Part shown: one piece after another, positions 43,594-51,014 of the stretch
Layout of the letters: the number at the start of each line of letters is the position of its first letter
How positions within the stretch are numbered: position 1 is the first letter of the stretch
Source of the DNA: Bin5 sp009843665
GTDB taxonomy: Bacteria > Chloroflexota > Anaerolineae > Caldilineales > Caldilineaceae
NCBI GenBank assembly: GCA_965220285.1
Contig: OZ244818.1
Coordinates: forward strand, 1,798,001-1,862,000
Reading direction: 5' to 3'
DNA length: 64,000 bases
The notes under the pieces: generated by a model
Told to the model about the DNA's origin: nothing
Databases searched by the model: none
The model's input: the letters and a program-made list of their open reading frames with translations, nothing else
Program-made: the position numbers and the translations under genes

Positions 43594-44793
43594 TCAACTG
43601 GTGCGCTGCACGACAAAGGCGCAGAGGCCCAAAAGCGATCGCAGGCAGAGATTGTCATTGAAAGGAGCCAAATCGTGGACCGCGTGATCGAGAAAGCCGA
43701 GGGCTTCCTGATGGGCGGCTTCGATGGCGTCGCTGGCGCGCACGGCCTGAACGATCTCCTGCACGGTTGCAGAGAGGATGGCGGGGTCGCCGGCATCGGC
43801 GCTCTCCCTGGCCTGGAGCAGGCGGGACACCACCTTTTGCGGCTGGGGCAGTTCACGCAGGTAGTAGAGGAACGGCAGTGTCAGGGTACCCTGGCGCAGG
43901 TCGCTGCCTACGGGCTTTCCGAGGGTGGCGTCGGTGCCGACAAAGTCGAGGATGTCATCCACGATCTGGAAGGCCATTCCGAACTGGTACCCGAAGGATT
44001 TCAGCGCCTCGACCCGGTCCGGCTGCAAGCCGATGAGGACGGCAGCGGCTTCGGTCGCGGCGCTGTAGAGACTGGCTGTCTTGGCATAGATGCGCTGGTA
44101 GTAGGCCTGGCGGTCCTGGCGAAAGTCGTTGCGATCGGAGAGCTGGCGCATTTCGCCGTCGACGATTACGCGCAGGGTATCGCTAAAGATGGTGATGACG
44201 CGTACGTTGCCAGTTTCGGCGGCGAACTGGGCGGAGCGGGCGAACATATAGTCGCCGGCAAGTACCGTGGCCCCCGCGCTCCAGGAGGCGTTGAGGGTGG
44301 GTGCGTCACGACGCAGCAGGGCGCCGTCAATGACGTCGTCATGGACGAGCGTGGCGGTGTGCAGCATCTCCACAGCCGCGGCCAGGGCGATGAGGGTTTG
44401 CGGGTGGCGGACCTCACCCGGGGCCGCTGGCGTTCCGTCCACATGGGGGCGTGCGTTGTTGCGCTCGGGGTGGGCGTCCTGGAGCCCTGCGGCCAGCAGC
44501 GCCAAGGCAGGCCGCAGCCTTTTCCCGCCCTGGCCGATCAGTTCAAGGAAGGCGTTGGCCAATGGCGCAAACACGTCGGCGTCAACGCTCTTCATCTTCT
44601 CTTCGACCTGGGCAAGCCCCCCGCGCACCGGCGCAAGCAGCGTCGACGCGTCCTGCGGCGTCAAAAGCATGCGACGGAAATATCCGTACGGGATCTCTTC
44701 ACGCGCGTCGGGGGCGTTTGAACTCGGCCTCACCTGCGCCAAGGGTCGCGCTTCCGTATTGGTGAGATGTTCGATCTGGGCCTGGTCAACCAT
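43594..44793 (-). CDS. Polyprenyl diphosphate synthase
   Basis: A 399-aa trans-prenyltransferase. First Asp-rich motif in VHDDVIDGALLRRDAPT, second in IVDDILDFVGTDATLGKP; GQGGKRLRPALALLA is the allylic substrate region. It condenses IPP units into a C20-C50 chain for quinones, carotenoids or cell-wall lipid. The first about 50 residues precede the usual start; an internal ATG at 44670 would remove them. ATG 44793 lacks a ribosome site, so the start is uncertain. Confidence 0.9.
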   Translation of the reverse strand: MVDQAQIEHLTNTEARPLAQVRPSSNAPDAREEIPYGYFRRMLLTPQDASTLLAPVRGGLAQVEEKMKSVDADVFAPLANAFLELIGQGGKRLRPALALLAAGLQDAHPERNNARPHVDGTPAAPGEVRHPQTLIALAAAVEMLHTATLVHDDVIDGALLRRDAPTLNASWSAGATVLAGDYMFARSAQFAAETGNVRVITIFSDTLRVIVDGEMRQLSDRNDFRQDRQAYYQRIYAKTASLYSAATEAAAVLIGLQPDRVEALKSFGYQFGMAFQIVDDILDFVGTDATLGKPVGSDLRQGTLTLPFLYYLRELPQPQKVVSRLLQARESADAGDPAILSATVQEIVQAVRASDAIEAAHQEALGFLDHAVHDLAPFNDNLCLRSLLGLCAFVVQRTS

Positions 44794-44826
44794 ACAAAAA
44801 GTGTCACAAAGCAATAGTGCGGCGGA

Positions 44827-45690
44827 TTACGACGGCCGGCCGGCAGCGACCGCAACCGTCTCCGGCCTCACGGTACCAGCCAGTGGCCGAAAGATCGAGA
44901 GGGCGACAGCGGTCGTGCGGGCCGCAACCTCCTCAACAGGCACAGCCAGGAGCTCGGCGAGCTTCTCGGCCACCAAGGCCACATACCCGGGTTCGTTGCG
45001 TTTCCCTCGAAAGGGATGCGGCGTCAGCCAGGGCGCGTCGGTTTCGAGCATGAGGCGGTCGAGATCCAAGTGCGGCACCATCTGGTGCAATGCCCTCGCG
45101 TTCCTGAATGTAAGGGGACCGCCCAAGCCGAGGGCGAAATTCCAATTGTGGGCCGCATGCGCCAATTCTGCGTCGCCGGAGAATGCGTGCAGTACACCCC
45201 AAAAGGGCTTCTCTGCCAGAGGGAAATTGCGCGTCTGTGCGCTGGCCGCCCACTCCTGCAGGATCCGCGCGAGGTCGGTCGATGCCTCCCGGTTATGGAT
45301 GATGACCGGCAGGCCCAACTCGGCGGCCAGTTCCAGCTGCGCTCGAAATACCTGTGCCTGCTTCTGGCGGGAGACGGTCCCCCAATGGTAGTCGAGCCCG
45401 ATTTCTCCGATGGCGACAACCTTGGGATGACTGACCAGCTCGTGCAACTGTGTCAGCGTTTGCTCGCTGAAATCGGCGCTGCTGTTGGGGTGGATTCCCA
45501 CGGCAGCGTACACCTGCGGATGCCGGTCGGCCAGATCGATAGCCTGCCTGCAGTGGAGCAGATCGATGCCGGGGTTGACGATCATGCTCACGCCGCGCGC
45601 TTGTGCGCGCTCCAGCACGGCGGCCCGGTCCGCATCGAACTGCTCCAGGTCCAGATGGCAGTGGCTGTCAACCAGCGTCGGAACGGTCAT
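44827..45690 (-). CDS. TatD-family metal-dependent DNase/hydrolase
   Basis: A 287-aa TIM-barrel hydrolase. VDSHCHLDLEQFD (His10 and His12) gives the first metal ligands, GEIGLDYHW the second, and ETDAPWLTPHPFRGKRN the C-terminal Asp and Arg. TatD proteins are 3'-5' exonucleases that act in DNA repair and peroxide stress. The gene ends 34 bases before the start of the prenyl synthase, so the two may be co-transcribed. Confidence 0.93.
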   Translation of the reverse strand: MTVPTLVDSHCHLDLEQFDADRAAVLERAQARGVSMIVNPGIDLLHCRQAIDLADRHPQVYAAVGIHPNSSADFSEQTLTQLHELVSHPKVVAIGEIGLDYHWGTVSRQKQAQVFRAQLELAAELGLPVIIHNREASTDLARILQEWAASAQTRNFPLAEKPFWGVLHAFSGDAELAHAAHNWNFALGLGGPLTFRNARALHQMVPHLDLDRLMLETDAPWLTPHPFRGKRNEPGYVALVAEKLAELLAVPVEEVAARTTAVALSIFRPLAGTVRPETVAVAAGRPS

Positions 45691-45890
45691 TTGCGCTCAA
45701 ATGCGACGTAACAGCGCATCCGGTTTTGCGGTTCCTTTGAAGGCAGACGAACATGGCTTTTTCTGGCATACCCTATTTGTTAATTTTATCACATATTATC
45801 AGTGCATAAAAGGCCTATTGGAGGTCAGATTGACTAATTGTCATTAAGGGGGATTGGAGGTTGAACTCCGTCCTCTACGCAGGTTTTCGC

Positions 45891-47315
45891 CTACAGCCCA
45901 ACCAGCTTTTGGCCATCGGCAAGGATTGCGGCCACCTGCTCCTTGCGCGTTGTCTCGGTGTAGATGCGGATCAGGGGCTCGGTGCCGGAAAAGCGCACCA
46001 GTAGCCAGCCGCCATCTTCCATTGGGAACTTGTAGCCGTCGACAGTAATGCGGTCGGTGACGGCGATGCCGCCAAGCTTCAGTCCGTTGATGTCAACGTT
46101 GTCAAGTCTTTGCTGGGCTGCGGCCTTCATCACCGCGCCGGTCAGGCGGATGTCGACCCGGTCGTAGAAGTGCTCGCCAACTTTTTCGAAGAGAAGCTGA
46201 AGTAGCTCGGTCGGCCTCTTGCCGGTACGTACCATCAGGTCGAGCAGGCAGAGATTGGATAGGATGCCATCACGCTCGGGCACGTGGCCGCGGAAGGCGT
46301 AGCCACCGCTCTCCTCACCCCCGATCAAGGCATCGTGCTCCAGCATCGCCGGCGCCACGAATTTGAAGCCGACACCAGTCTCCACAACGGGCACATCGTA
46401 GGCTGCGCACAGTTTATCCAACATCGAGGTGGTGCTGAGGGTCTTGACGATTGGACCGCGTTCGCCGCGCACCTCAAGCAGATAGTAGGCGAGCAGCCCG
46501 TAGACGCGCAGCTGGTCGACGAACTGGCCGTTCTCGTCACCGAAGCCGCAGCGGTCGGCGTCACCGTCGAGGATACAGATGCAGTCAGCCTCCACGGAGC
46601 GGGCGACGGCCAGGCCGGCGTCGACGTTGGGGGGGATCGGCTCGGGGCGGTCCATTTCAGGGAAGATCGGGTTGCGCTGGGCGTGGATTTCGATGACTTC
46701 GGTTTTGCCGCCGCCGAGGATTTCGGTCAACCAGCCGGCGCCGTTGCCCCACATACCGTCGACAACGATTTTTAGTCCGGCATCGCGGATGCCTGTGACA
46801 TCGATGAGGCTGGACAGGTGGTCCAGATAGGCGGCCTGCGGCTGGTGACGCCGCACTTTGCCGGCGGCAAGGGCCTCATCGAGAGTGATGCTCTTTACGC
46901 CGGCCGAGTCGGGGATACGGGCTTCAATGGCGGCCAGCCCATCGGGCGGCACCGCGCCGCCGCTGGCGTCGCGCACTTTGAAGCCGTTGTCCTCGGGCGG
47001 ATTGTGGCTGGCGGTGATGTTGACGGCGCCGGCGGCGTGGTTATTGACGGCAGCGAAGCTGATCACCGGCGTCGGCGCGGCACCGTCGATCAGCAGGACC
47101 TGCAGGCCGTTGGCGGCCAGCACCTCGGCCACCGCGGCGGCGAAATGTTCGCCCTGAAAGCGCTGGTCGTGGCCGACAACGACCGTTCGCGAGGCGTAAC
47201 CTTCGTCCAAGAGCCAGTTGGCAAAGCCTTGGGCACAGCGGCGCACATTGGCAAAGGTGTAGTCTTCGGCCATACGTCCGCGCCAGCCATCGGTGCCAAA
47301 GCGTATTTTCGTCAT
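45891..47315 (-). CDS. Phosphoglucomutase/phosphomannomutase family protein
   Basis: A 474-aa alpha-D-phosphohexomutase. FGTDGWRG at the N-terminus, the phosphoserine loop ITASHNPPEDNG (Ser103), metal loop DGDADRCGFG and GGEESGGYAF for the sugar are all present, and the C-terminal phosphate loop is RFSGTEPLIRIY. It interconverts hexose 1- and 6-phosphates for nucleotide-sugar synthesis. ATG 47315 is chosen because AAGGAAA precedes it and the family starts there; the upstream frame is not needed. Confidence 0.93.
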   Translation of the reverse strand: MTKIRFGTDGWRGRMAEDYTFANVRRCAQGFANWLLDEGYASRTVVVGHDQRFQGEHFAAAVAEVLAANGLQVLLIDGAAPTPVISFAAVNNHAAGAVNITASHNPPEDNGFKVRDASGGAVPPDGLAAIEARIPDSAGVKSITLDEALAAGKVRRHQPQAAYLDHLSSLIDVTGIRDAGLKIVVDGMWGNGAGWLTEILGGGKTEVIEIHAQRNPIFPEMDRPEPIPPNVDAGLAVARSVEADCICILDGDADRCGFGDENGQFVDQLRVYGLLAYYLLEVRGERGPIVKTLSTTSMLDKLCAAYDVPVVETGVGFKFVAPAMLEHDALIGGEESGGYAFRGHVPERDGILSNLCLLDLMVRTGKRPTELLQLLFEKVGEHFYDRVDIRLTGAVMKAAAQQRLDNVDINGLKLGGIAVTDRITVDGYKFPMEDGGWLLVRFSGTEPLIRIYTETTRKEQVAAILADGQKLVGL

Positions 47316-47483
47316 GTAGTTTCCTTCGGATCGGGAATTTACTTCAACACTGAGGATGTGCGCGAAGCGGGAGTGCCTGCGGCCCAACGACACGGACAGC
47401 CATGATTGCCTGATTGGTTCTTGTAAGCCTACTGCATATCAGGGGAATGGGCAAAGAAAAGGCGTTTGAAGGGTCGCCGCGGT

Positions 47484-48242
47484 CTAGTGATGTTTGCGCC
47501 CGATGAACAGCCCTTCGCGCAGGTGAAAGAGGGTACGACCACCCTCGCTACGGGGATGGAGGAATTCGTGGGTCTGGGGCGGGCCGTGAAAGAGTAGGGC
47601 CCGCAGGTAGGACTGCATCGCCGGGTCGTGGCGGGCGGCCCAGTCTTCGAAGACCATCTGTTTTTCGAGGATCTCATTCTGGGTCAGTTCGAGGCCGGCC
47701 TGGGTGTAACCCTCCAGCCACTCCTCCACACTGAGGCAGCGCCCATGGCTGGGATCGCGCAGTTTTTCGAAGGCGTTGACATAGTCGCCCGCTACCCCTT
47801 CCGGCACGACGTTGTCCACGACCGCGAGGGTGCCGCCGGGCCGCAGCACGCGCACGGATTCGCGCAGGAATGCGTCGACGTCAGGGAAGTGATGGGGAGC
47901 GATGCGGCAGGTGAGCAGATCGAAGCGGGCGTCTGCATAGGGCAGGTTTTCAGCGTCGGCGTGCTCGACGGTCACGTTGTCGACGCCGCGCTCTGCAACC
48001 TGCTCGCGGGCGACGGTCAGCATCTGCGGGGTGATGTCGGTGGCGTGCACGTGGGCGACGTGGGGGGCGAAGGCGAAGGCGGTGTGACCGGCGGCGGTGG
48101 CGATGTCCAGCGCCTGCCAGTCCGGCTGCGGTTCGACCAACTCGACCAGCCGTTGCAGGCTGGCGCCCTTGGCGTGGGGCCGACTGGTGATATAAGTACG
48201 CGCATGGGCGCCGAACTGCTCTTGCACTGATTTCTTGTCCAT
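47484..48242 (-). CDS. Class I SAM-dependent methyltransferase
   Basis: A 252-aa methyltransferase. Motif I is ALDIATAAGHTAFAFAP, with the Asp/Ala-rich form instead of GxGxG; motif II HATDITPQML; and CRIAPHHFPD with LRPGGTLAVVDNV follow. It resembles the UbiE/MenG-like group. It starts 5 bases after the inositol-phosphatase family gene, so the two are co-transcribed. Substrate unknown. Confidence 0.88.
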   Translation of the reverse strand: MDKKSVQEQFGAHARTYITSRPHAKGASLQRLVELVEPQPDWQALDIATAAGHTAFAFAPHVAHVHATDITPQMLTVAREQVAERGVDNVTVEHADAENLPYADARFDLLTCRIAPHHFPDVDAFLRESVRVLRPGGTLAVVDNVVPEGVAGDYVNAFEKLRDPSHGRCLSVEEWLEGYTQAGLELTQNEILEKQMVFEDWAARHDPAMQSYLRALLFHGPPQTHEFLHPRSEGGRTLFHLREGLFIGRKHH

Positions 48243-48247
48243 CTGTC

Positions 48248-49129
48248 CTAGCCTTTCCGACGGTGCCGGTCGAATTTTTCAGATCGGGCTTCATGAATGG
48301 CGCGCAACAGGGGCTCGTGAACGCCCGGCTGGCCGTTGCCGGCGATGATGCAGTGGTCTTCCAGACCGTAGGTCTCGCCTTCATAGTTGGTGATGAGACC
48401 GCCCGCTTCCTGCACAAGGAGGACGCCGGCGGCGACATCCCAAGGCTTAATCCATCCTTCCCAGTAGGCTGAGAATGCGCCGGAGGCCACATAGGCCAGG
48501 TCGGCGGAGGAGGCGCCCATCCGGCGCACGCCGCGGCAGATCGGCATGATGCGTGCGAATTCGGCCGCGTTGTTGTCCTCGTTTTCGGCACGGTGGTAGG
48601 GAAAGCCGGTGGTCAGCAGCGCGTCGGCCAGTGTGGATGCTGGGCTGACTTGCAGGCGTTGCTGCTCGCCGCTGCGCCGCCGCAGATAGGCACCCTGACC
48701 AAACTGCGCCCAGAAGAGATCGAACTGCGGCAGAATGAGCGAGAGACCGAAGATGGTCGTTTCACGGTGGATGAGAGCGATGTTGATGCCGAACCAGGGC
48801 AGGCCGGCGGCGAAGTTGATGGTACCGTCGATCGGGTCCACCAGCCAGTAGTACTCGTCGGAGGGCCGTTCATTGCTTTCTTCGCCCCAGAAGCCGAAGT
48901 CGGGTGTCAGGTCGGCCAGCCGGTCGCGAATCAGGGTCTCGCAGGCCAGATCGGCCTCGGTGACCAGATCGTTGGGCGTTGATTTAGCATGGATTGAATG
49001 CAGGCCATCCCGCTGCATGGTCAGCGCCAGTTCGCCGGCCTGGCGGGCCAGTTCGAAGAGAGGCGTTTTGGCGACCGGCAACTCCTCTTCGCGGTGCAGC
49101 GTTTGTTCGTTTGCTTGCGAGGGGACCAC
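48248..49129 (-). CDS. Inositol monophosphatase family protein
   Basis: A 293-aa Mg-dependent phosphatase. WGEESNERPSDEYYWLVDPIDGTINFAAGLPWFG contains the metal motif (Glu of GEES, DPIDGT), and WIKPWDVAAGVLLVQEAGG the C-terminal Asp, with all residues in place. It removes phosphate from inositol phosphate, histidinol phosphate or 3'-phosphoadenosine nucleotides. A GTG start at 49129 is set by GAGGAG eight bases upstream, which lies in the end of the PH-domain gene. Confidence 0.9.
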   Translation of the reverse strand: MVPSQANEQTLHREEELPVAKTPLFELARQAGELALTMQRDGLHSIHAKSTPNDLVTEADLACETLIRDRLADLTPDFGFWGEESNERPSDEYYWLVDPIDGTINFAAGLPWFGINIALIHRETTIFGLSLILPQFDLFWAQFGQGAYLRRRSGEQQRLQVSPASTLADALLTTGFPYHRAENEDNNAAEFARIMPICRGVRRMGASSADLAYVASGAFSAYWEGWIKPWDVAAGVLLVQEAGGLITNYEGETYGLEDHCIIAGNGQPGVHEPLLRAIHEARSEKFDRHRRKG

Positions 49130-49131
49130 TG

Positions 49132-49719
49132 TTACAACTCCTCACGGTAATGGAGGCCGTGCCGCTGCTTTTCCTGATTGGTGGCCTTGCGAATCAGTTC
49201 CCGCACGTCCATTGGATTCTTGATATTATGGAGCGTGAATTGGGGGTGACTTTGGTCGGTGCTGGTGATCGTGACATCACCCACGTTCAGCGCTCTTTCG
49301 CCCAGGTGCTGCGTCACCGACGTATCGCGGACGCGCACCAGTTCGATCTCGTGGTAGCTGCGCCCCAGCAGGCCGCGGATCAGGCGCACGCGCTGGGTCG
49401 TGAGTTCGTAGCGAACTCCGATTGACAGGTAGGGTCGCCCGGACCAGAGCAACTCCTCGGTTTCGCCGGGGTCGGGGATAGATGCAGAGGTATCTGTCGC
49501 GTGCGCGTCAGCGTCGCTGTCCGAGCGGGTTACGCTGGCGGCGAAGGGATGATCGGCTTCGGTTTCCATGGCATCGAGGGCGGCGAAGAGGCCGTCGGCC
49601 AGCGCGTTTACGATAGCCTGCATCTGGGGTTGAGGGATGGCGGTGACTTCGACGCCACTTTGGGCCAGGGACTCATAGAAGCGGGCCGTGACCACCTGGC
49701 GCACCGTTTGTTCGTTCAT
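49132..49719 (-). CDS. PH-domain protein (bacterial PH, DUF304-like)
   Basis: A 195-aa protein with a helical N-terminal region (about 1-50), a polar acidic linker, and a C-terminal bacterial PH domain of the YdbS/DUF304 type: LWSGRPYLSIGVRYELTTQR to ELVRVRDTSVTQHLGERAL, then FTLHNIKNPMDVRELI. No membrane helix. ATG 49719 is preceded by GGAG; the longer frame reaching 49884 has no family match. Immediately followed by the phosphatase gene. Function unknown. Confidence 0.8.
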   Translation of the reverse strand: MNEQTVRQVVTARFYESLAQSGVEVTAIPQPQMQAIVNALADGLFAALDAMETEADHPFAASVTRSDSDADAHATDTSASIPDPGETEELLWSGRPYLSIGVRYELTTQRVRLIRGLLGRSYHEIELVRVRDTSVTQHLGERALNVGDVTITSTDQSHPQFTLHNIKNPMDVRELIRKATNQEKQRHGLHYREEL

Positions 49720-49936
49720 TGTGCGTTTCTCCGGCTCTTCAAACCCATTCGTATTGGTATGGGTTTCCGGTTCATTCGGCGGCCAAATGTGTGACCACTG
49801 AAGGCCTGCTGCGTAAGAACGGTATGATAGTGTCTGGACAGGTATTGCGCAAAGCGTAGCCCTACCGACCGGGCCGAGACGCACATTGGTGCCGCCGGCG
49901 GTCGGCCTTCAGGTCTGAACGCGTTCGGTGGCGATC

Positions 49937-49956
49937 CCCCCGCGCTTTGGCGGGGG
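49937..49956. repeat. GC-rich hairpin
   Basis: CCCCCGC (49937-49943) and GCGGGGG (49950-49956) form a 7-bp stem with loop GCTTTG, inside the 591-base gene-free stretch 49720-50310. This stretch also holds repeat core C. No U-run follows. Confidence 0.5.
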
Positions 49957-50137
49957 CCAGAACTCGTGATGTAATATCGCTATGGGTTGCAGGTACGTTT
50001 CAAGAGCGTGGAACGCGGCTTAGCACAGAGCGGGTCACACTTGTTACCTGGCACGAGGCAGGATGGGGGAAACACCGGCCGCCGCGGGACGCCAACGTCG
50101 AATTGGCCGCATACTGGCTGCGGCGCGAGGTTTCCCC

Positions 50138-50195
50138 GGGGGCGTTGCGGGGGCGGAGCCCCCGCACAAGGGAGGGCCAAAGGCCCGACCGCCCA
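50138..50195 (+). repeat. Interspersed repeat element, core copy C
   Basis: A 58-base copy of the core found at 14934-14993 and 32239-32298: the hairpin GCGGGGGC-GGA-GCCCCCGC (50147-50165), then CACAAGGGAGGGCC, then GGCCCGACCGCCCA. The middle GAATA is shortened to AA. The flanking 200 bases of copies A and B are absent, so the core seems to be the mobile or conserved part. Confidence 0.85.
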
Positions 50196-50310
50196 AAAGA
50201 TCGAGGAGAGAGTGAGGAGGATTGAGTAGAGAGCAAACCTCGTTAGCCTCGCTCAACGTCGCGCACTGATCAGGGCTTAGTAGTTACGGCATTTTTGAAA
50301 GGACAGGACT

Positions 50311-50964
50311 TTGGATATCAATTGGTACGGCTTCTCCTGCTTTCGTCTGCGAGAGCGCGGCGTCACCGCAATCTGCGATCCCTTAAGCAGGAAGGCGACG
50401 GGCATTCAGCTGCCCAGGCTGCGAGCGGACATCGTGACCATCAGCAGCAGCTCGTCTGCCCACGTCCAAGGCACAGACACGGTCACGGGCAAACCGAAGA
50501 TCCTGCGAGGCCCGGGTGACTTTGAGGTCAAACAGGTACTCGTGACCGGCATGCCGACCTCCAAAAACGGCACGCGCAACGTCGCATTTTTTCTGGATTT
50601 CGACGGCCTCACTGTCGGCCATCTGGGCGAACTGGGTCAGGTTCCGGCCAGCGCCGGCGGGGAGGAACTGGGTGATATCGACGTACTGCTGGCACCGGTG
50701 AGCGGACCGCACATTCCCGACGTTTCCCGCATCGCCGAAGTGATCAGCCAGCTGGACCCGCGCATCGTCGTGCCGATGCAGTACAGCGACGAAGGTCTAC
50801 GCAGCGAGCAGTCCGACTCGCTTGAACCTGTCGATCGCTTTCTTAAGGAGTTGGGAATAAGCGACCCGGAAGTAACGGATACCCTCAAGCTGAGCAAGAG
50901 CAGCCTGCCGGAAGAGACGCAGGTGGTGCTTCTGCGTCCGACGGGAGCGGCCCGCCCCGGCTAA
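50311..50964 (+). CDS. Metallo-beta-lactamase-fold protein lacking the metal motif
   Basis: A 217-aa protein of the UlaG-like MBL fold: INWYGFSCFRLRERG opens it, NVAFFLDFDGLTVGHLGELGQV and RIVVPMQYSDEG follow the family order. Where HxHxDH should be (after ADIVTIS, residues about 45-52) the sequence is SSSSSAHV, so the first metal site is gone. The later GHLGE is kept. It may be a binding or structural member instead of an enzyme. The TTG start at 50311 is set by GGACAGGA upstream. Confidence 0.75.
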   Translation: MDINWYGFSCFRLRERGVTAICDPLSRKATGIQLPRLRADIVTISSSSSAHVQGTDTVTGKPKILRGPGDFEVKQVLVTGMPTSKNGTRNVAFFLDFDGLTVGHLGELGQVPASAGGEELGDIDVLLAPVSGPHIPDVSRIAEVISQLDPRIVVPMQYSDEGLRSEQSDSLEPVDRFLKELGISDPEVTDTLKLSKSSLPEETQVVLLRPTGAARPG

Positions 50965-51014
50965 TTGCCGTAAGCGGTTGCCGGCAACTGTGCAGGACGC
51001 TTTCGACAATTCCT

